From positions 1 to 63,657 of the forward strand of contig JAJTHL010000026.1 of NCBI GenBank assembly GCA_021298595.1: 63,657 nucleotides of DNA. Reading direction: 5' to 3'. The stretch is from Alphaproteobacteria bacterium. GTDB lineage: Bacteria > Pseudomonadota > Alphaproteobacteria > Caedimonadales > UBA1908. Under the pieces are notes generated by a model, which was given only the letters and a program-made list of their open reading frames with translations, had not been told where the DNA came from and ran no database searches. The stretch's first letter is position 1. Every line of letters starts with the position of its first letter. This document shows positions 17,983 to 31,468 of the stretch, piece after piece. The translations under genes and the position numbers were made by a program.

Positions 17983-19169
17983 GACGCTCCTGCAAGATAA
18001 CCTGACTTTGAGGGAAACTCTTGGAGCAGTGTTTCAACCAAGTCAAGCTTTTCCCACGAAAAACTGCCATCATTTTGGGGTGTCCGGCCAAAATGGCCGT
18101 ACGCGGCCGTGCGTTCATAAATGGGACGCCTGAGGGCAAGGCGATTAATGATACCGGCAGGCGTCAAGTCAACTTTTTCTTGAATAAACCGAGACAAAAC
18201 CTCTTCTTGAATGTCAGAGGTGCCGTGTAAATCCACATAAACCGAGACAGGTGCGCACATTCCGATGACATAAGACAGCTGGATGGTACAGCAGTCCGCA
18301 AGCCCCGCCGCCACAATATTCTTGGCAAGATAGCGCGCCATGTAGGCCGCCGACCTATCAACCTTGGTCGGATCTTTACCGGAAAAAGCCCCGCCCCCGT
18401 GAGGTGCGCGCCCTCCATACGTGTCGACAATAATCTTGCGCCCCGTAAGGCCAGAGTCTCCCGCTGGCCCGCCAATGACAAATTGCCCCGTGGGATTCAC
18501 ATAGAAATGCTCGTCATCGCACATCCACCCTCTGGGAAGGGCTGCCTCTACATAAGGCTTGATAAGACGTTTTACATCTTGGCAAGAAAGCCCTGCGTCG
18601 TGCTGTGTGGAGACCACAAGGCAACTAAGGCCCCGCGCTTTGCCGCCTTCATACTTCACGGATAACTGGGCTTTGGCATCTGGCCCCAATCCTAAAAGTT
18701 CCCCGCGCGCGCGCCCTTGCTTGATGCTTTCCAAAACGCGGTGGGCATAATGAAGGGGGGCCGGCATATAACTTGGGGTTTCCCCACACGCAAAACCAAA
18801 CATGATCCCCTGATCCCCTGCCCCCAAGGTCCCGTCATCCTTCACGACCCCTTGGGCAATGTCCGCTGACTGGCCTTGCAAATAATCTTGGACCTCGAGG
18901 GTACGCCAATCAAAGTCTTGCTGCTCGTATCCCACACGGCGAATGAGGTCCCGCACAAGTCTCTCGCGCGCCCCTATGTCTACAAGCTCTAAGCAGCTAA
19001 CTTCACCCACCAGGATCACCCGACCCTTTGTCGCCACGCTCTCAATCGCTACGCGCGCATAAGGATCACGCGTAAGATATGCATCAAGCAAAGCGTCCGA
19101 GAGTTGATCACAAAGCTTATCAGGGTGGCCTTCAGAAACAGACTCACTGGTGAAAATATAGCGCTCCAT
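17979..19169 (-). CDS. metK: MetK, S-adenosylmethionine synthetase
   Basis: A 396-residue enzyme making S-adenosylmethionine from methionine and ATP. Diagnostic motifs: FTSESVSEGHPDK at the N-terminus, GAGDQGIMFGFA in the middle and the glycine-rich GGGAFSGKDPTKVDRSAAY loop. Length is normal. A short AGAGG ribosome-binding site precedes the ATG. The 260-base leader upstream shows no recognisable SAM riboswitch. Retention of metK is notable because some rickettsial relatives import SAM instead. Confidence 0.97.
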   Translation of the reverse strand: MERYIFTSESVSEGHPDKLCDQLSDALLDAYLTRDPYARVAIESVATKGRVILVGEVSCLELVDIGARERLVRDLIRRVGYEQQDFDWRTLEVQDYLQGQSADIAQGVVKDDGTLGAGDQGIMFGFACGETPSYMPAPLHYAHRVLESIKQGRARGELLGLGPDAKAQLSVKYEGGKARGLSCLVVSTQHDAGLSCQDVKRLIKPYVEAALPRGWMCDDEHFYVNPTGQFVIGGPAGDSGLTGRKIIVDTYGGRAPHGGGAFSGKDPTKVDRSAAYMARYLAKNIVAAGLADCCTIQLSYVIGMCAPVSVYVDLHGTSDIQEEVLSRFIQEKVDLTPAGIINRLALRRPIYERTAAYGHFGRTPQNDGSFSWEKLDLVETLLQEFPSKSGYLAGAS

Positions 19170-19435
19170 ATTTATGCCTCTTTTTTTTGAATCGTCCCAC
19201 TATACAGGAAACAAGGTAAAGAAACTGTGTAACGGTCAAAAACAGAGCGTGATGGTCTTTTAGCAGGTGACGAAACGCTCCACGGACCCCTATAGATTTC
19301 ATACAACACTCCCTTAGTTTTTTCCAGCCCCCCTTGACAAAAGGACGGCTTTTAAGTGAACATAATTGGACAATTACTATTCACGCAAAAATAAAATAAG
19401 ACTCAACTTTAATTATACACAAGGGAGACAAGAAA

Positions 19436-20206
19436 ATGAAAAAGAGAAATCTTTTTTTTATTCTTTTATTGACAATCTCTATTCCTTCGACGCCTTCTAT
19501 AGTGGCAAGCCCTGCCTCCTCTGATGACGAAAGCGAAACATACGAGCCACGTGAAAGGTACCAACCTCCTTCCTTTGCCATCCCGGTCCGCCGAAGCCCG
19601 CCATGTTTCGTGCATCCCCCCCTCACAGGTTGTCCTCAATCACGCCGCAATGAGACTTTTATCCCATCCGAGGAAATGGGAATGCAATCCACCTCTTTAC
19701 CTGATCCGCATGAATTGGCTTTTATGATCTACCTTAAGCAAGCTATGTCAAATGAAGGCTCGCCCCCCCTTAGGCAGCAGCCACACGAGATCTTTGCCCC
19801 GCACGCCCAGGGCGAAAGCGATGAAAAAAAAATTCATAAAAATTTTTCAGAGGATCCACGAAGTATGGAAGCGTTGGACCTTGATGGGACGCAACCTAAA
19901 ACCATGGTTGATATTCTTGCAAAAAAAGCTGCTTATTACAAAGAACGCTATCACGACTTACAAGAAGCCCATACCAGACTATTATCTCAATTAAATGCGT
20001 CTAGAATTATGACGAGTAAACTTGAGCAGGCTCTTTTTATGCAACAAATTCAGTATGCACAAAGCTCTGGTAGTGACAAAGATGGAAGCAGCTCTGACGA
20101 CGATGCGGACGCTCAAAACCTAGACTTTGCTATGTTAGCCGACGCTCCTAGCGTGAGAGAGGAACAAAAAAAAGAGGGCAGCGGCGTTCCCTTCTCTGGT
20201 CAATAA
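19436..20206 (+). CDS. Secreted protein with acidic low-complexity tail, unknown
   Basis: A 256-residue protein I do not recognise. Signal peptide KKRNLFFILLLTISIPST (cleavage near IVASPAS), a proline-rich region (residues 45-75), a predicted coiled coil at about 165-205 (YYKERYHDLQEAHTRLLSQL), and an acidic serine/aspartate run (SSGSDKDGSSSDDD) near 215-228. The lack of a fold signature and the disordered ends suggest an exported surface or effector-type protein. AAGGGAG lies eight bases before the ATG and a strong terminator follows, so the gene is a complete single unit. No relative is seen elsewhere in the window. Confidence 0.65.
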   Translation: MKKRNLFFILLLTISIPSTPSIVASPASSDDESETYEPRERYQPPSFAIPVRRSPPCFVHPPLTGCPQSRRNETFIPSEEMGMQSTSLPDPHELAFMIYLKQAMSNEGSPPLRQQPHEIFAPHAQGESDEKKIHKNFSEDPRSMEALDLDGTQPKTMVDILAKKAAYYKERYHDLQEAHTRLLSQLNASRIMTSKLEQALFMQQIQYAQSSGSDKDGSSSDDDADAQNLDFAMLADAPSVREEQKKEGSGVPFSGQ

Positions 20207-20226
20207 ACGTGATTTTTGAAGAAACG

Positions 20227-20262
20227 AAAATAGCCACTGCTTTTTAGACCAGCGGCTATTTT
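20227..20262 (+). terminator. Bidirectional terminator between secreted unknown and MFS gene
   Basis: AAAATAGCC with inner CTG pairs with CAG and GGCTATTTT; A-rich and T-rich flanks allow it to serve both converging genes. Confidence 0.8.
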
Positions 20263-20268
20263 AGAAGA

Positions 20269-21636
20269 TTAAGCGGTTGGTTCGCTTTCTTTGACGTTCA
20301 CAACGCGCACGGGCTTCTTTTCAAGAATGGTTGCCCGGTGACGCCAGGTCAACGCGAAGAAGAAAGCCCCCAAGAGAGACGCTCCAATAAACAGGACGAA
20401 GCCGCCATCCCACCCAAAATGGTCCACAATCATTCCCAAGGGTACACCGGTAATAGCAGCGCCAGCATAGGCCAAAGTACCTGTAAAACCTGTGGCAACG
20501 CCTGCCGCTTTTTTCGAGGCAAAGTCCGTGGCAGCAATCCCCACAAGGACCTGAGGGCCATAAACAAGAAAGCCAGATAAGAAGAGGGTAATGGTATCAA
20601 ACCATGCGTAACCTTGCGGAGTAGCCTTGAGCATAAACATAGCCCCAGCAAGGAGCGCCAAGTAAATAGTGCCCACGGGACCTCGCCTACCACCACAAAC
20701 CTTGTCAGAAAGCCATCCAGCAAGAATCCCCCCCAAAAGACCTGCGATTTCAAAGCTTGCCAGCTGCCAGCCGGCCAAAATAAGCGTCACGCCTTTATGT
20801 TCCTTAAGGAAGGTCGGTGCCCATGTCATGACCCCCATACGCGGAATGTAAAGACATAAATTCGCCATACCCACGTACCACACAAGTTTGTTGGTGAAGA
20901 CAAGGTTGATCACGTCTTTGACAGTAATACGCTCTTGGTCTTCCTGCGCGGCGGCAATCACGTCGTTCTTGTATTCCTCCACAGGGGGAAGTCCTACTTC
21001 TTTGGGAGTATCGCGAAGCCTGTTAAAGCATAAAATTGCAATAAAAAACGTTACCATTGCCGGTACAAAAAAGGCAGCGCGCCAACCAAAATGGAAAATA
21101 AGATAGGGCGCGCCCACAGAAACAATGGTCGCGCCTATTTGGTGAGCCGACGCCCAAAGCGCCCATTTCGTGCCAATTTCTTTGGGGCTAAACCAGTGGG
21201 TCAGCATCCGAGCGGCAGGCGGCCATCCCATGGATTGAAACCAGTTGTTCACAATCCACAAAATACCAAGCATGATCACGCCACTAGTCAACCCAATGAA
21301 GCAGCTGACAATGGCGGATCCTAAAAGGCCTATGGTCATGAAATAGCGTGCATCCGACCGATCGCTGAGGTAGCCGTTAATAAACTTCCCCACACCATAA
21401 ATAATAGAGGCGCAGGTAATCATCCACCCAAGATCTGTTTTTGTATATCCAAACTCTTCTGATAATTTTGGCATGGCCATGGAAAAGTTCTGACGCACCA
21501 AATAGAAGGCGGCATACCCAATAATCGAGGAATAAAGGATACGCACCCGCCAATAACGGTAGCTGTATTTCTCCATGGATGAAATTTTCTCAAAGGCTCG
21601 GGATAGGTCGTTTTTTAGGGCACGGATTGATTCCAT
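20269..21636 (-). CDS. Organophosphate:phosphate antiporter family MFS transporter (UhpC/GlpT-like)
   Basis: A 455-residue transporter with 12 predicted membrane helices of the OPA branch of the MFS. Family features: the N-terminal YSYRYWRVRILYSSIIGYAAFYLVR helix with its conserved arginine, DLGWMITCASIIYGVGKFINGYLSDR between helices 2 and 3, NNWFQSMGWPPAARMLTHWF in helix 4, and WASAHQIGATIVS in helix 5. Members exchange phosphate for glycerol-3-phosphate or hexose phosphates; UhpC forms can act as sensors, but no UhpAB pair is nearby. In intracellular bacteria it gives access to host sugar phosphates. GGAGGGAAAGG precedes the ATG. Substrate cannot be fixed from sequence. Confidence 0.9.
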   Translation of the reverse strand: MESIRALKNDLSRAFEKISSMEKYSYRYWRVRILYSSIIGYAAFYLVRQNFSMAMPKLSEEFGYTKTDLGWMITCASIIYGVGKFINGYLSDRSDARYFMTIGLLGSAIVSCFIGLTSGVIMLGILWIVNNWFQSMGWPPAARMLTHWFSPKEIGTKWALWASAHQIGATIVSVGAPYLIFHFGWRAAFFVPAMVTFFIAILCFNRLRDTPKEVGLPPVEEYKNDVIAAAQEDQERITVKDVINLVFTNKLVWYVGMANLCLYIPRMGVMTWAPTFLKEHKGVTLILAGWQLASFEIAGLLGGILAGWLSDKVCGGRRGPVGTIYLALLAGAMFMLKATPQGYAWFDTITLFLSGFLVYGPQVLVGIAATDFASKKAAGVATGFTGTLAYAGAAITGVPLGMIVDHFGWDGGFVLFIGASLLGAFFFALTWRHRATILEKKPVRVVNVKESEPTA

Positions 21637-21962
21637 GTACCTTTCCCTCCATTCTTGCTACAACACGAAAACGGATCCTAGCAAACTTATGACGGCGCAA
21701 TCAACAAAAATAGACAAACCTTCTTGCTAAAAGTGACATTTTGGCATGTTTCTCCCGAATACAACAGCGTTTTCTGCGTGTTTTTAGAGAAGATTTCTCA
21801 CGACTGGACACGCCTCTTCCAACCCTTCACTCCTTTTCTGACCATGGGTCAACCCCACGAGGTCCAGTCCAGAGGAAACAAGTCCTTTTGTGCGGTTGTC
21901 TCTTGGCTTTTTTTCAAAAGAACGTTATGCAAGAACATGAGTCAACCAGTGAGGGAATGCCT
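21637..21962. other. Intergenic region before bamD
   Basis: Divergent spacer between the sugar-phosphate transporter and bamD. It is open in the bamD frame back to 21741, but the chosen GTG and lipoprotein signal argue the upstream part is leader. I see no clear promoter pair or RNA structure. Confidence 0.3.
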
Positions 21963-22889
21963 GTGGGATCAGCTTTGAGCAAAAAACAACTTTTGACAAA
22001 TATCATATTAGGTGCATGCGTATGTATCTTAAGCGCATGCAACAAGGAAACTCCCTACTCCGAACGACCCATGGAAGATTTGTACAATCAAGGCCGTGCT
22101 GCCCTCCTAAAGGGAGACAACTTTGAAGCAGCAAAACTTTTTTCCGAAGTAGAGCGCCAGCATCCCTACTCTGACTGGGCGCCCCAAGCACAACTCATGT
22201 CTGCCTACGCCTACTACCTCGACCAAAAATACGAGGATGCCCTTGATTCCTTAGAAACTTTTTTGCAGTTGCACCCTGCCCATAAGGACGCCCCTTACGC
22301 CCTTTATCTCCAAGGCCTGTGCTATTATGAACGACTCTCTCCCATGGAACGTGATCAAAAGATCACCCAAGAAGGCCTCGATGTCTTTAACGAACTGATT
22401 CGACGCTTTCCAGAGTCAAAATATACAAGAGATGCAAAATTCAAAATCGACCTCCTGCGTGACAACCTTGCCGCAAAAGAGATGTCCGTTGGCCGCTATT
22501 ACCTTGTAAAAAAGAATTATTTGGCAGCTGTCAATCGCTTCAAATACGTTGTAGAGCAGTATCAAACAACTGCTCATATCGAAGAAGCTCTGCATAGACT
22601 TGTGGAGTGTTATGTTGCCATGGGTCTTCCTCAGGAGGCCCGCAAGGTGGCGGCTTACTTGGGATATAACTTTCCTGGAAGTACCTGGTACGCTGATACT
22701 TATTACTTGCTAGAAGGCCAGGATTTTCGCACCGAAGCACAAAAAGATGAGGGCAAACACTGGCTTGATCACGTGAATCCGTGGCATGGACGCTCTACCC
22801 CTGTAGAAAAAGAAAAGGCCGCCAAAACAATCCTTGATCAAGAGGGAAAAGAAATTCCTGCTCCCCATCCCGTTGAGACAGGTGCGTGA
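21963..22889 (+). CDS. bamD: BamD, outer-membrane protein assembly lipoprotein
   Basis: An outer-membrane lipoprotein of about 308 residues with five TPR-like repeats, essential partner of BamA in beta-barrel insertion. The lipobox is LSAC (in CILSACNKE). TPR motifs include LYNQGRAALLKGDNFEAAKLFSEVERQHPYS and the following helices up to AARKVAAYLGYNFPGSTWY. I place the start at the GTG at 21963, six bases after GAGGGA, which gives a compact lipoprotein signal; ATGs at 21957 and 21927 are alternatives but carry acidic residues ahead of the signal. It is first in a bamD-recN-ligA operon. The C-terminal 60 residues are hydrophilic. Confidence 0.92.
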   Translation: MGSALSKKQLLTNIILGACVCILSACNKETPYSERPMEDLYNQGRAALLKGDNFEAAKLFSEVERQHPYSDWAPQAQLMSAYAYYLDQKYEDALDSLETFLQLHPAHKDAPYALYLQGLCYYERLSPMERDQKITQEGLDVFNELIRRFPESKYTRDAKFKIDLLRDNLAAKEMSVGRYYLVKKNYLAAVNRFKYVVEQYQTTAHIEEALHRLVECYVAMGLPQEARKVAAYLGYNFPGSTWYADTYYLLEGQDFRTEAQKDEGKHWLDHVNPWHGRSTPVEKEKAAKTILDQEGKEIPAPHPVETGA

Positions 22890-22914
22890 TATCGACAGTA
22901 AAAGGATGTAGCTC

Positions 22915-26699
<3,785 letters not shown>

Positions 26700-26809
26700 G
26701 CGCGACGCAAAAAGTGACAAACTGCCCTTCAAATTTGGCAAAAAAATAATCTTTAAAATTTTTAATCTCTATGATATTTATACTCAACTCACACTGAAAG
26801 GAATACCTC

Positions 26810-27394
26810 ATGAAAAAAACATATTTAACTTTTACAGCACTGATGTTGTGCTCTGTGACTTCTTCCCAGATCTTCGCCACAAGCTATGAAGAAGAGCAAC
26901 CGCAAATTTCCATCACACACCCGGCTTTGACAAAAATCGAAGATGAAATCACGCGTATGTGTATCTTTTCAATTCTTCAACCACACCATGCCACACATCT
27001 TGAAGGGATCGCCCAAGGTCTTGCTCAGATAGAGGATGAGGACGTGCGGATTCAAGTGGCCAGTCTTTTGACATCAGAGATTCTTGCCCACATTGACAAC
27101 GTAGAGGCGCAGAACTTGATTGCAACGCTTGCAACCTTGCCAAACCAGGAAGAGCGCGCTCAAATTATTGCTTTGCTCACACCTGAGATCACCAAGGCTT
27201 ACGCGCATTATCTTCCCAATCTTGTGATGCACATGGCACGCCTGCAGAATCAAGACCAACGGGCCACCTTTGCCTTGCTTGCAGAAGAGAGTCTTGAAAA
27301 CGCCATGCACTATGCACAAACTGGGTTTGTGATGCGCCGTGGCTATGCGCCACGAACAGTTGAAACTTATGGACCACGTGAGTTCGGCTGGTAA
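26810..27394 (+). CDS. Small secreted helical protein, unknown
   Basis: A 194-residue protein of unknown family. The signal peptide KKTYLTFTALMLCSVTSSQ is followed by a helical region that looks internally repetitive (LEGIAQGLAQIEDEDVRIQVASLL, then NLIATLATLPNQEERAQIIALL, then NLVMHMARLQNQDQRATFALL), roughly three 35-residue units with the pattern L..(I/L)..QxxR.....LL. This fits an alpha-solenoid-like exported protein. AAAGGAA precedes the ATG; a strong terminator follows. It is independent of ligA, with an AT-rich 110-base spacer. Confidence 0.65.
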   Translation: MKKTYLTFTALMLCSVTSSQIFATSYEEEQPQISITHPALTKIEDEITRMCIFSILQPHHATHLEGIAQGLAQIEDEDVRIQVASLLTSEILAHIDNVEAQNLIATLATLPNQEERAQIIALLTPEITKAYAHYLPNLVMHMARLQNQDQRATFALLAEESLENAMHYAQTGFVMRRGYAPRTVETYGPREFGW

Positions 27395-27409
27395 GTACCC
27401 ATCACTAAA

Positions 27410-27437
27410 GCTGCAAAAGGGACACCCCTTTTGCAGC
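27410..27437 (+). terminator. Bidirectional terminator
   Basis: GCTGCAAAAGGG pairs with CCCCTTTTGCAGC across a short loop, between the small secreted gene and the convergent ETF-QO gene. Confidence 0.8.
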
Positions 27438-27480
27438 GTTTATGTTCTCACGCCCACGCTGCCTTTGAAAAGCGCTCGCC

Positions 27481-29100
27481 TTACATATTAGGATAAGTCG
27501 GCCCGCCGCCACCTTCTGGCGTTGTCCAGACAATATTCTGAGTAGGGTCTTTGATATCACAGGTCTTGCAGTGCACGCAGTTTTGGGCGTTGATCTGAAG
27601 ACGCGGCCCTTTTTCTTCATCCACAATTTCGTAAACGCCAGCAGGGCAATAGCGCTGCTCGGGTGCGGCGTAGAGCGCAAGGTTATGGGCAACGGGAAGA
27701 TCCTTGTCCTTGAGCGTCAAATGGCACGGCTGATTTTCTTCATGGTTTGTGTTGGACAGAAACACGCTGGACAGACGATCAAAAGACACAACCCCGTCTG
27801 GCTTGGGATACTCAATGGGCGCGGCGTCCTTAGCAAGCATCAAGCTTTCGTGATCTTTGGCGTGAGATAAGGTCCAGGGCGCTTTTCCTTTTAAAATATA
27901 GGTCTCGAGGCCCGCATTAAGAAGTCCGCCCCAAAGACCCCACTTGTGAAAGCCTGGTCTGATGTTACGCACTGCAAAAAGTTCGTCCCCGACCCAGCTT
28001 TCACGAATCCGACGATCAAGCACGCCCTTTTCGGGGGGCTCCCCCTTTTGAAGGGCGGCGCACAGCACCTCAGCCGCAATCATCCCAGATTTCATGGCCG
28101 TGTGGGTGCCCTTGATTTTCGGCACATTTAGAAAGCCCGCACTGCACCCAACGATGGAGCCGCCCGGAAAGGATAGTTCTGGAATAGACTGGAACCCGCC
28201 TTCGTTCAGGGCTCTGGCCCCATATGATACGCGCCTGCCTTTTTCTAAGAGAGGCCTTACCAAAGGATGCTGCTTAAAGCGCTGAAACTCTTCAAAGGGG
28301 CTAAGATAGGGATTTTCATAATCAAGACCCACGACAAACCCAACGGCCACTTGATTGTTCTCTAAATGGTACAAAAAGGATCCGCCATAGGTCTTTGTAT
28401 CCAGGGGCCACCCAATGGTGTGAAGGACTTTTCCAGGATGATGGTGGGCTGGATCCACTTCCCACAGCTCTTTAAGACCAAGGCCGTAGGTTTGAGGCTC
28501 TGCCTCTTTTTTTAAGCCAAACCACTCAAAAAGGGACTCTGCCACGGATCCGCGGCACCCTTCGGCAAAAACGACGTGTTTTGCATAGATATTAACGGCT
28601 GGCGAAAAGCCTGGCTTTTCACGTCCTTCTTTATCAAGCCCCATGGGTGTTGTGGCAACCCCCACAACGGCGCCGTCTTCCCCGTAAAGGGGCTTTGCCA
28701 CCGCAAAGCCGGGATAGATCTCCACACCCAGGCTCTCTGCCTCGCCCCCAAGCCAACGACAGAAATTGCCAAGGCTGATGATGTAGTTCCCCGTGTTATG
28801 CATTTGGGGTGGTGTTGGCAACGTAAACGCTTTGTCTTTTGTTAAAAACACAAATTGGTCCTGGGTAACCGGTGTGTGAAGGGGCGCGTCTTTGGCCTGC
28901 CAATCGGGAATCAGTTCATTCAGGGCGCGGGGCTCTAACACAGCGCCTGATAGAATATGCGCTCCCACCTCCGCCCCTTTTTCAAGGATACAAACCGAAC
29001 ACTCTGGCCACAGTTGCTTGATGCGAATGGCGCACGACAGGCCCGACGGCCCTGCTCCCACGATTACCACATCAAATTGAAGATCATCACTTTCGTCCAC
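27481..29100 (-). CDS. Electron-transfer flavoprotein:ubiquinone oxidoreductase
   Basis: A 539-residue inner-membrane-associated flavoprotein that takes electrons from ETF and reduces ubiquinone, linking fatty-acid or amino-acid oxidation to respiration. FAD-binding VVIVGAGPSGLSCAIRI is at residues 11-27, the quinone-region motif LGNFCRWLGGEAE is in the middle, and the 4Fe-4S cluster ligands are in NCVHCKTCDIKDPTQN near the C-terminus with the conserved ending GGGGPTYPNM. Starts at GTG behind AGGAGAG. No ETF subunit genes are adjacent. Confidence 0.96.
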   Translation of the reverse strand: MDESDDLQFDVVIVGAGPSGLSCAIRIKQLWPECSVCILEKGAEVGAHILSGAVLEPRALNELIPDWQAKDAPLHTPVTQDQFVFLTKDKAFTLPTPPQMHNTGNYIISLGNFCRWLGGEAESLGVEIYPGFAVAKPLYGEDGAVVGVATTPMGLDKEGREKPGFSPAVNIYAKHVVFAEGCRGSVAESLFEWFGLKKEAEPQTYGLGLKELWEVDPAHHHPGKVLHTIGWPLDTKTYGGSFLYHLENNQVAVGFVVGLDYENPYLSPFEEFQRFKQHPLVRPLLEKGRRVSYGARALNEGGFQSIPELSFPGGSIVGCSAGFLNVPKIKGTHTAMKSGMIAAEVLCAALQKGEPPEKGVLDRRIRESWVGDELFAVRNIRPGFHKWGLWGGLLNAGLETYILKGKAPWTLSHAKDHESLMLAKDAAPIEYPKPDGVVSFDRLSSVFLSNTNHEENQPCHLTLKDKDLPVAHNLALYAAPEQRYCPAGVYEIVDEEKGPRLQINAQNCVHCKTCDIKDPTQNIVWTTPEGGGGPTYPNM

Positions 29101-29179
29101 GCTCTCTCTCCTGTTTTGGGAAGCGTTGCCTTGCCCTATGTCACAGGCGCCCCTTTTTTATCTTCTTTAAAAGAGGATA

Positions 29180-29206
29180 GACGTTTTTGGATCATAAGAA
29201 AACGTC
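29180..29206 (-). terminator. Hairpin after the ABC efflux operon
   Basis: GACGTTTT/AAAACGTC stem with an 11-base loop five bases after the stop of the last permease gene; T-rich sequence follows only after ten bases on the minus strand. Confidence 0.5.
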
Positions 29207-29210
29207 TCAT

Positions 29211-30320
29211 TTACTCCATGCGTCGGCGAAAAAGCCACCCCGCCATGGAAAGGGTAAAAAGCGCGATGAGCATGTTGGGCCATGTATTGGCAAACACGAC
29301 ATCAAAGGGCACATTTTTCAAAAAAAGCCCTTTGACAACAATAAGAAAATGCTTGAGCGGTATTAGATCACTCACATGTTGCAGCCAATGGGGCATGTTC
29401 TCAACGGGCGTTGCAAAGCCCGACAGGTTCACAGACGGCACCATAAAGACAAATGTCCCCAGAACCGCTTGCTGTTGGGTTTTACAAAGGGACGAGATGA
29501 AAAGACCGATCCCCACAACGGCCAGCAAAAACACCAGCATGCTGGCATAGAGCCAAAGGACTGATCCCTGGAACTTGATGCCGAAAGCATAGATCGATAA
29601 AAACAAAATGACGGTGCTTTCTGCAAGGGACAAAAGAAGAGCTGGAATGGTTTTACCAATTAGGATCTGACGCGGTGAGACAGGCGAGACAAGGAGCTGC
29701 TCAAAGGTGCCCATCTCACGCTCGCGCGCGACCGACAACGACGTCAGCACAAGGGCAATGACCATGGACAAGACGGCGATCAGGGACGGGACCGTATACC
29801 ACTTATATTCAAGATTGGGATTAAACCAGTGCCGCGTCACGAGGGTCGAGGTCGCAAGCTTACGCTTAGCAGCCTTGGCAAGTTCTTCGTTATAGACCCG
29901 CACAATGTCATTGATATAGCCAGACGCAATGGACGACGCGTTAGAGCGCCTCCCATCAAGAAGAAGCTGCAACTTACCTGACTCGCCTTGGCTGATGTTT
30001 CTTGAAAAGTCCGCAGGGATTTGAACAACTAACAGGACTTCTTGCTCTTCAATGGCTTTGGTAACGTCGGCGTCTTTTTCTAAAAACACGTAGTTTGTGA
30101 ACCTTGGAGAGCCTTTAATGCGTTGAATCACCTCATGGCTTGCTTGACCTTGGTCTTGATTATAGAAACCAACAGAGATATTGCTGACCTCCAACGTCAC
30201 AGCAAAGGAAAAGATCAAAAGCTGTACCAAGGGCGGTAAAATCAAGACGCTACGGCTGCGCTTATCGCGCCAAACGGCAAGGAACTCTTTGATCACAAGG
30301 GCGCGAATCTGAGCAAACAT
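29211..30320 (-). CDS. ABC-2 type efflux permease (YbhR-like)
   Basis: A 369-residue permease with an N-terminal helix (SVLILPPLVQLLIFSFAVTL), a large periplasmic loop of about 140 residues, and five C-terminal helices including MVIALVLTSLSVAREREMGTFEQLLVSP, the conserved motif of ABC-2 exporters. It pairs with the permease gene upstream, whose stop overlaps this ATG by one base (TAATG). The four-gene unit matches the YbhGFSR/YhiI type of drug or toxic-compound exporter. Confidence 0.9.
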   Translation of the reverse strand: MFAQIRALVIKEFLAVWRDKRSRSVLILPPLVQLLIFSFAVTLEVSNISVGFYNQDQGQASHEVIQRIKGSPRFTNYVFLEKDADVTKAIEEQEVLLVVQIPADFSRNISQGESGKLQLLLDGRRSNASSIASGYINDIVRVYNEELAKAAKRKLATSTLVTRHWFNPNLEYKWYTVPSLIAVLSMVIALVLTSLSVAREREMGTFEQLLVSPVSPRQILIGKTIPALLLSLAESTVILFLSIYAFGIKFQGSVLWLYASMLVFLLAVVGIGLFISSLCKTQQQAVLGTFVFMVPSVNLSGFATPVENMPHWLQHVSDLIPLKHFLIVVKGLFLKNVPFDVVFANTWPNMLIALFTLSMAGWLFRRRME

Positions 30321-31468
30321 TAATCGAGCCTCTTTCTTGTTTTTTTCAAAATCACAAAGACAAAAACGCTGCCAATGGAAAAAATCCCCACTGCGTCCAC
30401 GATGATGAGCTTTGTTACGTCTCCAGCCAGAAAAAGAGTTTGCAGGGTATTCACGAAATAGCGCGCCGGCAAAACATAGGTAAGCCCTTGTATAACGGTC
30501 GGCATGCTTTTGATTTCAAACAAAAAACCAGACAGCAAAAAGGCCGGCAAAAACGCTGAGTACAGGGACGCTTGGGACGCCACAAACTGGCTCCTACTAA
30601 TGGTTGAAATTAAAAGGCCAAGGCTGAGGGCGGCGTACAGAAAAAGACCCGACATCCCTAAAAGAAGTAGGATTGATCCCCTAAAGGGCACATCAAAAAT
30701 CACAACAGAAAAAAGCACGCACACACTCATGGCCCCAAGGCCCAAGACAAAATAAGGCACAAGCTTGCCAAGAATAATCTCGACAATTGTGATGGGTGTG
30801 GACATGAGGGCCTCCATGGTGCCGCGCTCCCACTCGCGGGCAACCACAAGGGCTGTGAGAAGTGTCCCTACAATGGTCATGATAATGGCCATGGAACCCG
30901 GCAACAAAAAGAACCGGCTAATGCTGGCGGGGTTATACCAAACGCGGTCAATGACCTGAATGGGCGGTTTGTATTCTTCACCGCTGCTTTTTAGCTTTTG
31001 GATATTCCACGTTTGCCAAGCGGCTTGAATGTAGTTGGCCAAAAGGTTCGCGGTATTGGGTTCGCTTGCGTCAGTAATGACTTGAATGGGTGCCACGCGC
31101 GAGCGCTGTGCTTCCTCTCGGTCAAAGGCAAGGGGAAGCACGATCATGGCACGCACACGCCCTGCCACCAACATCTCTTCAAGGATGTGACGGTCCGTAT
31201 CTATCACGGCGTCAAAATAGGGCGAGTGCCGAAAAGACGCCGCAAAGTCCATCATATCGGGGTTTGTGGTTTCAAGGACAATCCCGATTTTGGTGTGCCG
31301 CGTATCGAGGGAAATGGCATAACCAAAAAGAAAAATCAAAATAAGCGGCAAGATAAAGGCAATGAGCACACTGCTGGGGTCGCGCACGATTTGATAGAAC
31401 TCTTTTACGATAAGGGCCGTGACGCGCCTTAAGGGGCACCTAATGAACGAGGGGATTTTTACTATCAT
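30320..31468 (-). CDS. ABC-2 type efflux permease (YbhS-like)
   Basis: A 382-residue ABC-2 permease, paralogous to its neighbour. N-terminal helix VLIAFILPLILIFLFGYAISLDTRH, a periplasmic loop, then VGTLLTALVVAREWERGTMEALMSTP and four more helices. The start overlaps the ATPase gene by 29 bases; a later in-frame start is possible but the first helix would remain intact. Together with the other permease it would form a heterodimeric channel. Confidence 0.9.
   Translation of the reverse strand: MIVKIPSFIRCPLRRVTALIVKEFYQIVRDPSSVLIAFILPLILIFLFGYAISLDTRHTKIGIVLETTNPDMMDFAASFRHSPYFDAVIDTDRHILEEMLVAGRVRAMIVLPLAFDREEAQRSRVAPIQVITDASEPNTANLLANYIQAAWQTWNIQKLKSSGEEYKPPIQVIDRVWYNPASISRFFLLPGSMAIIMTIVGTLLTALVVAREWERGTMEALMSTPITIVEIILGKLVPYFVLGLGAMSVCVLFSVVIFDVPFRGSILLLLGMSGLFLYAALSLGLLISTISRSQFVASQASLYSAFLPAFLLSGFLFEIKSMPTVIQGLTYVLPARYFVNTLQTLFLAGDVTKLIIVDAVGIFSIGSVFVFVILKKTRKRLD

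Noticed and set aside
19170-19435. SAM riboswitch in the metK leader
   Set aside because: None of the SAM-I, SAM-II or SAM/SAH core sequences could be recognised.
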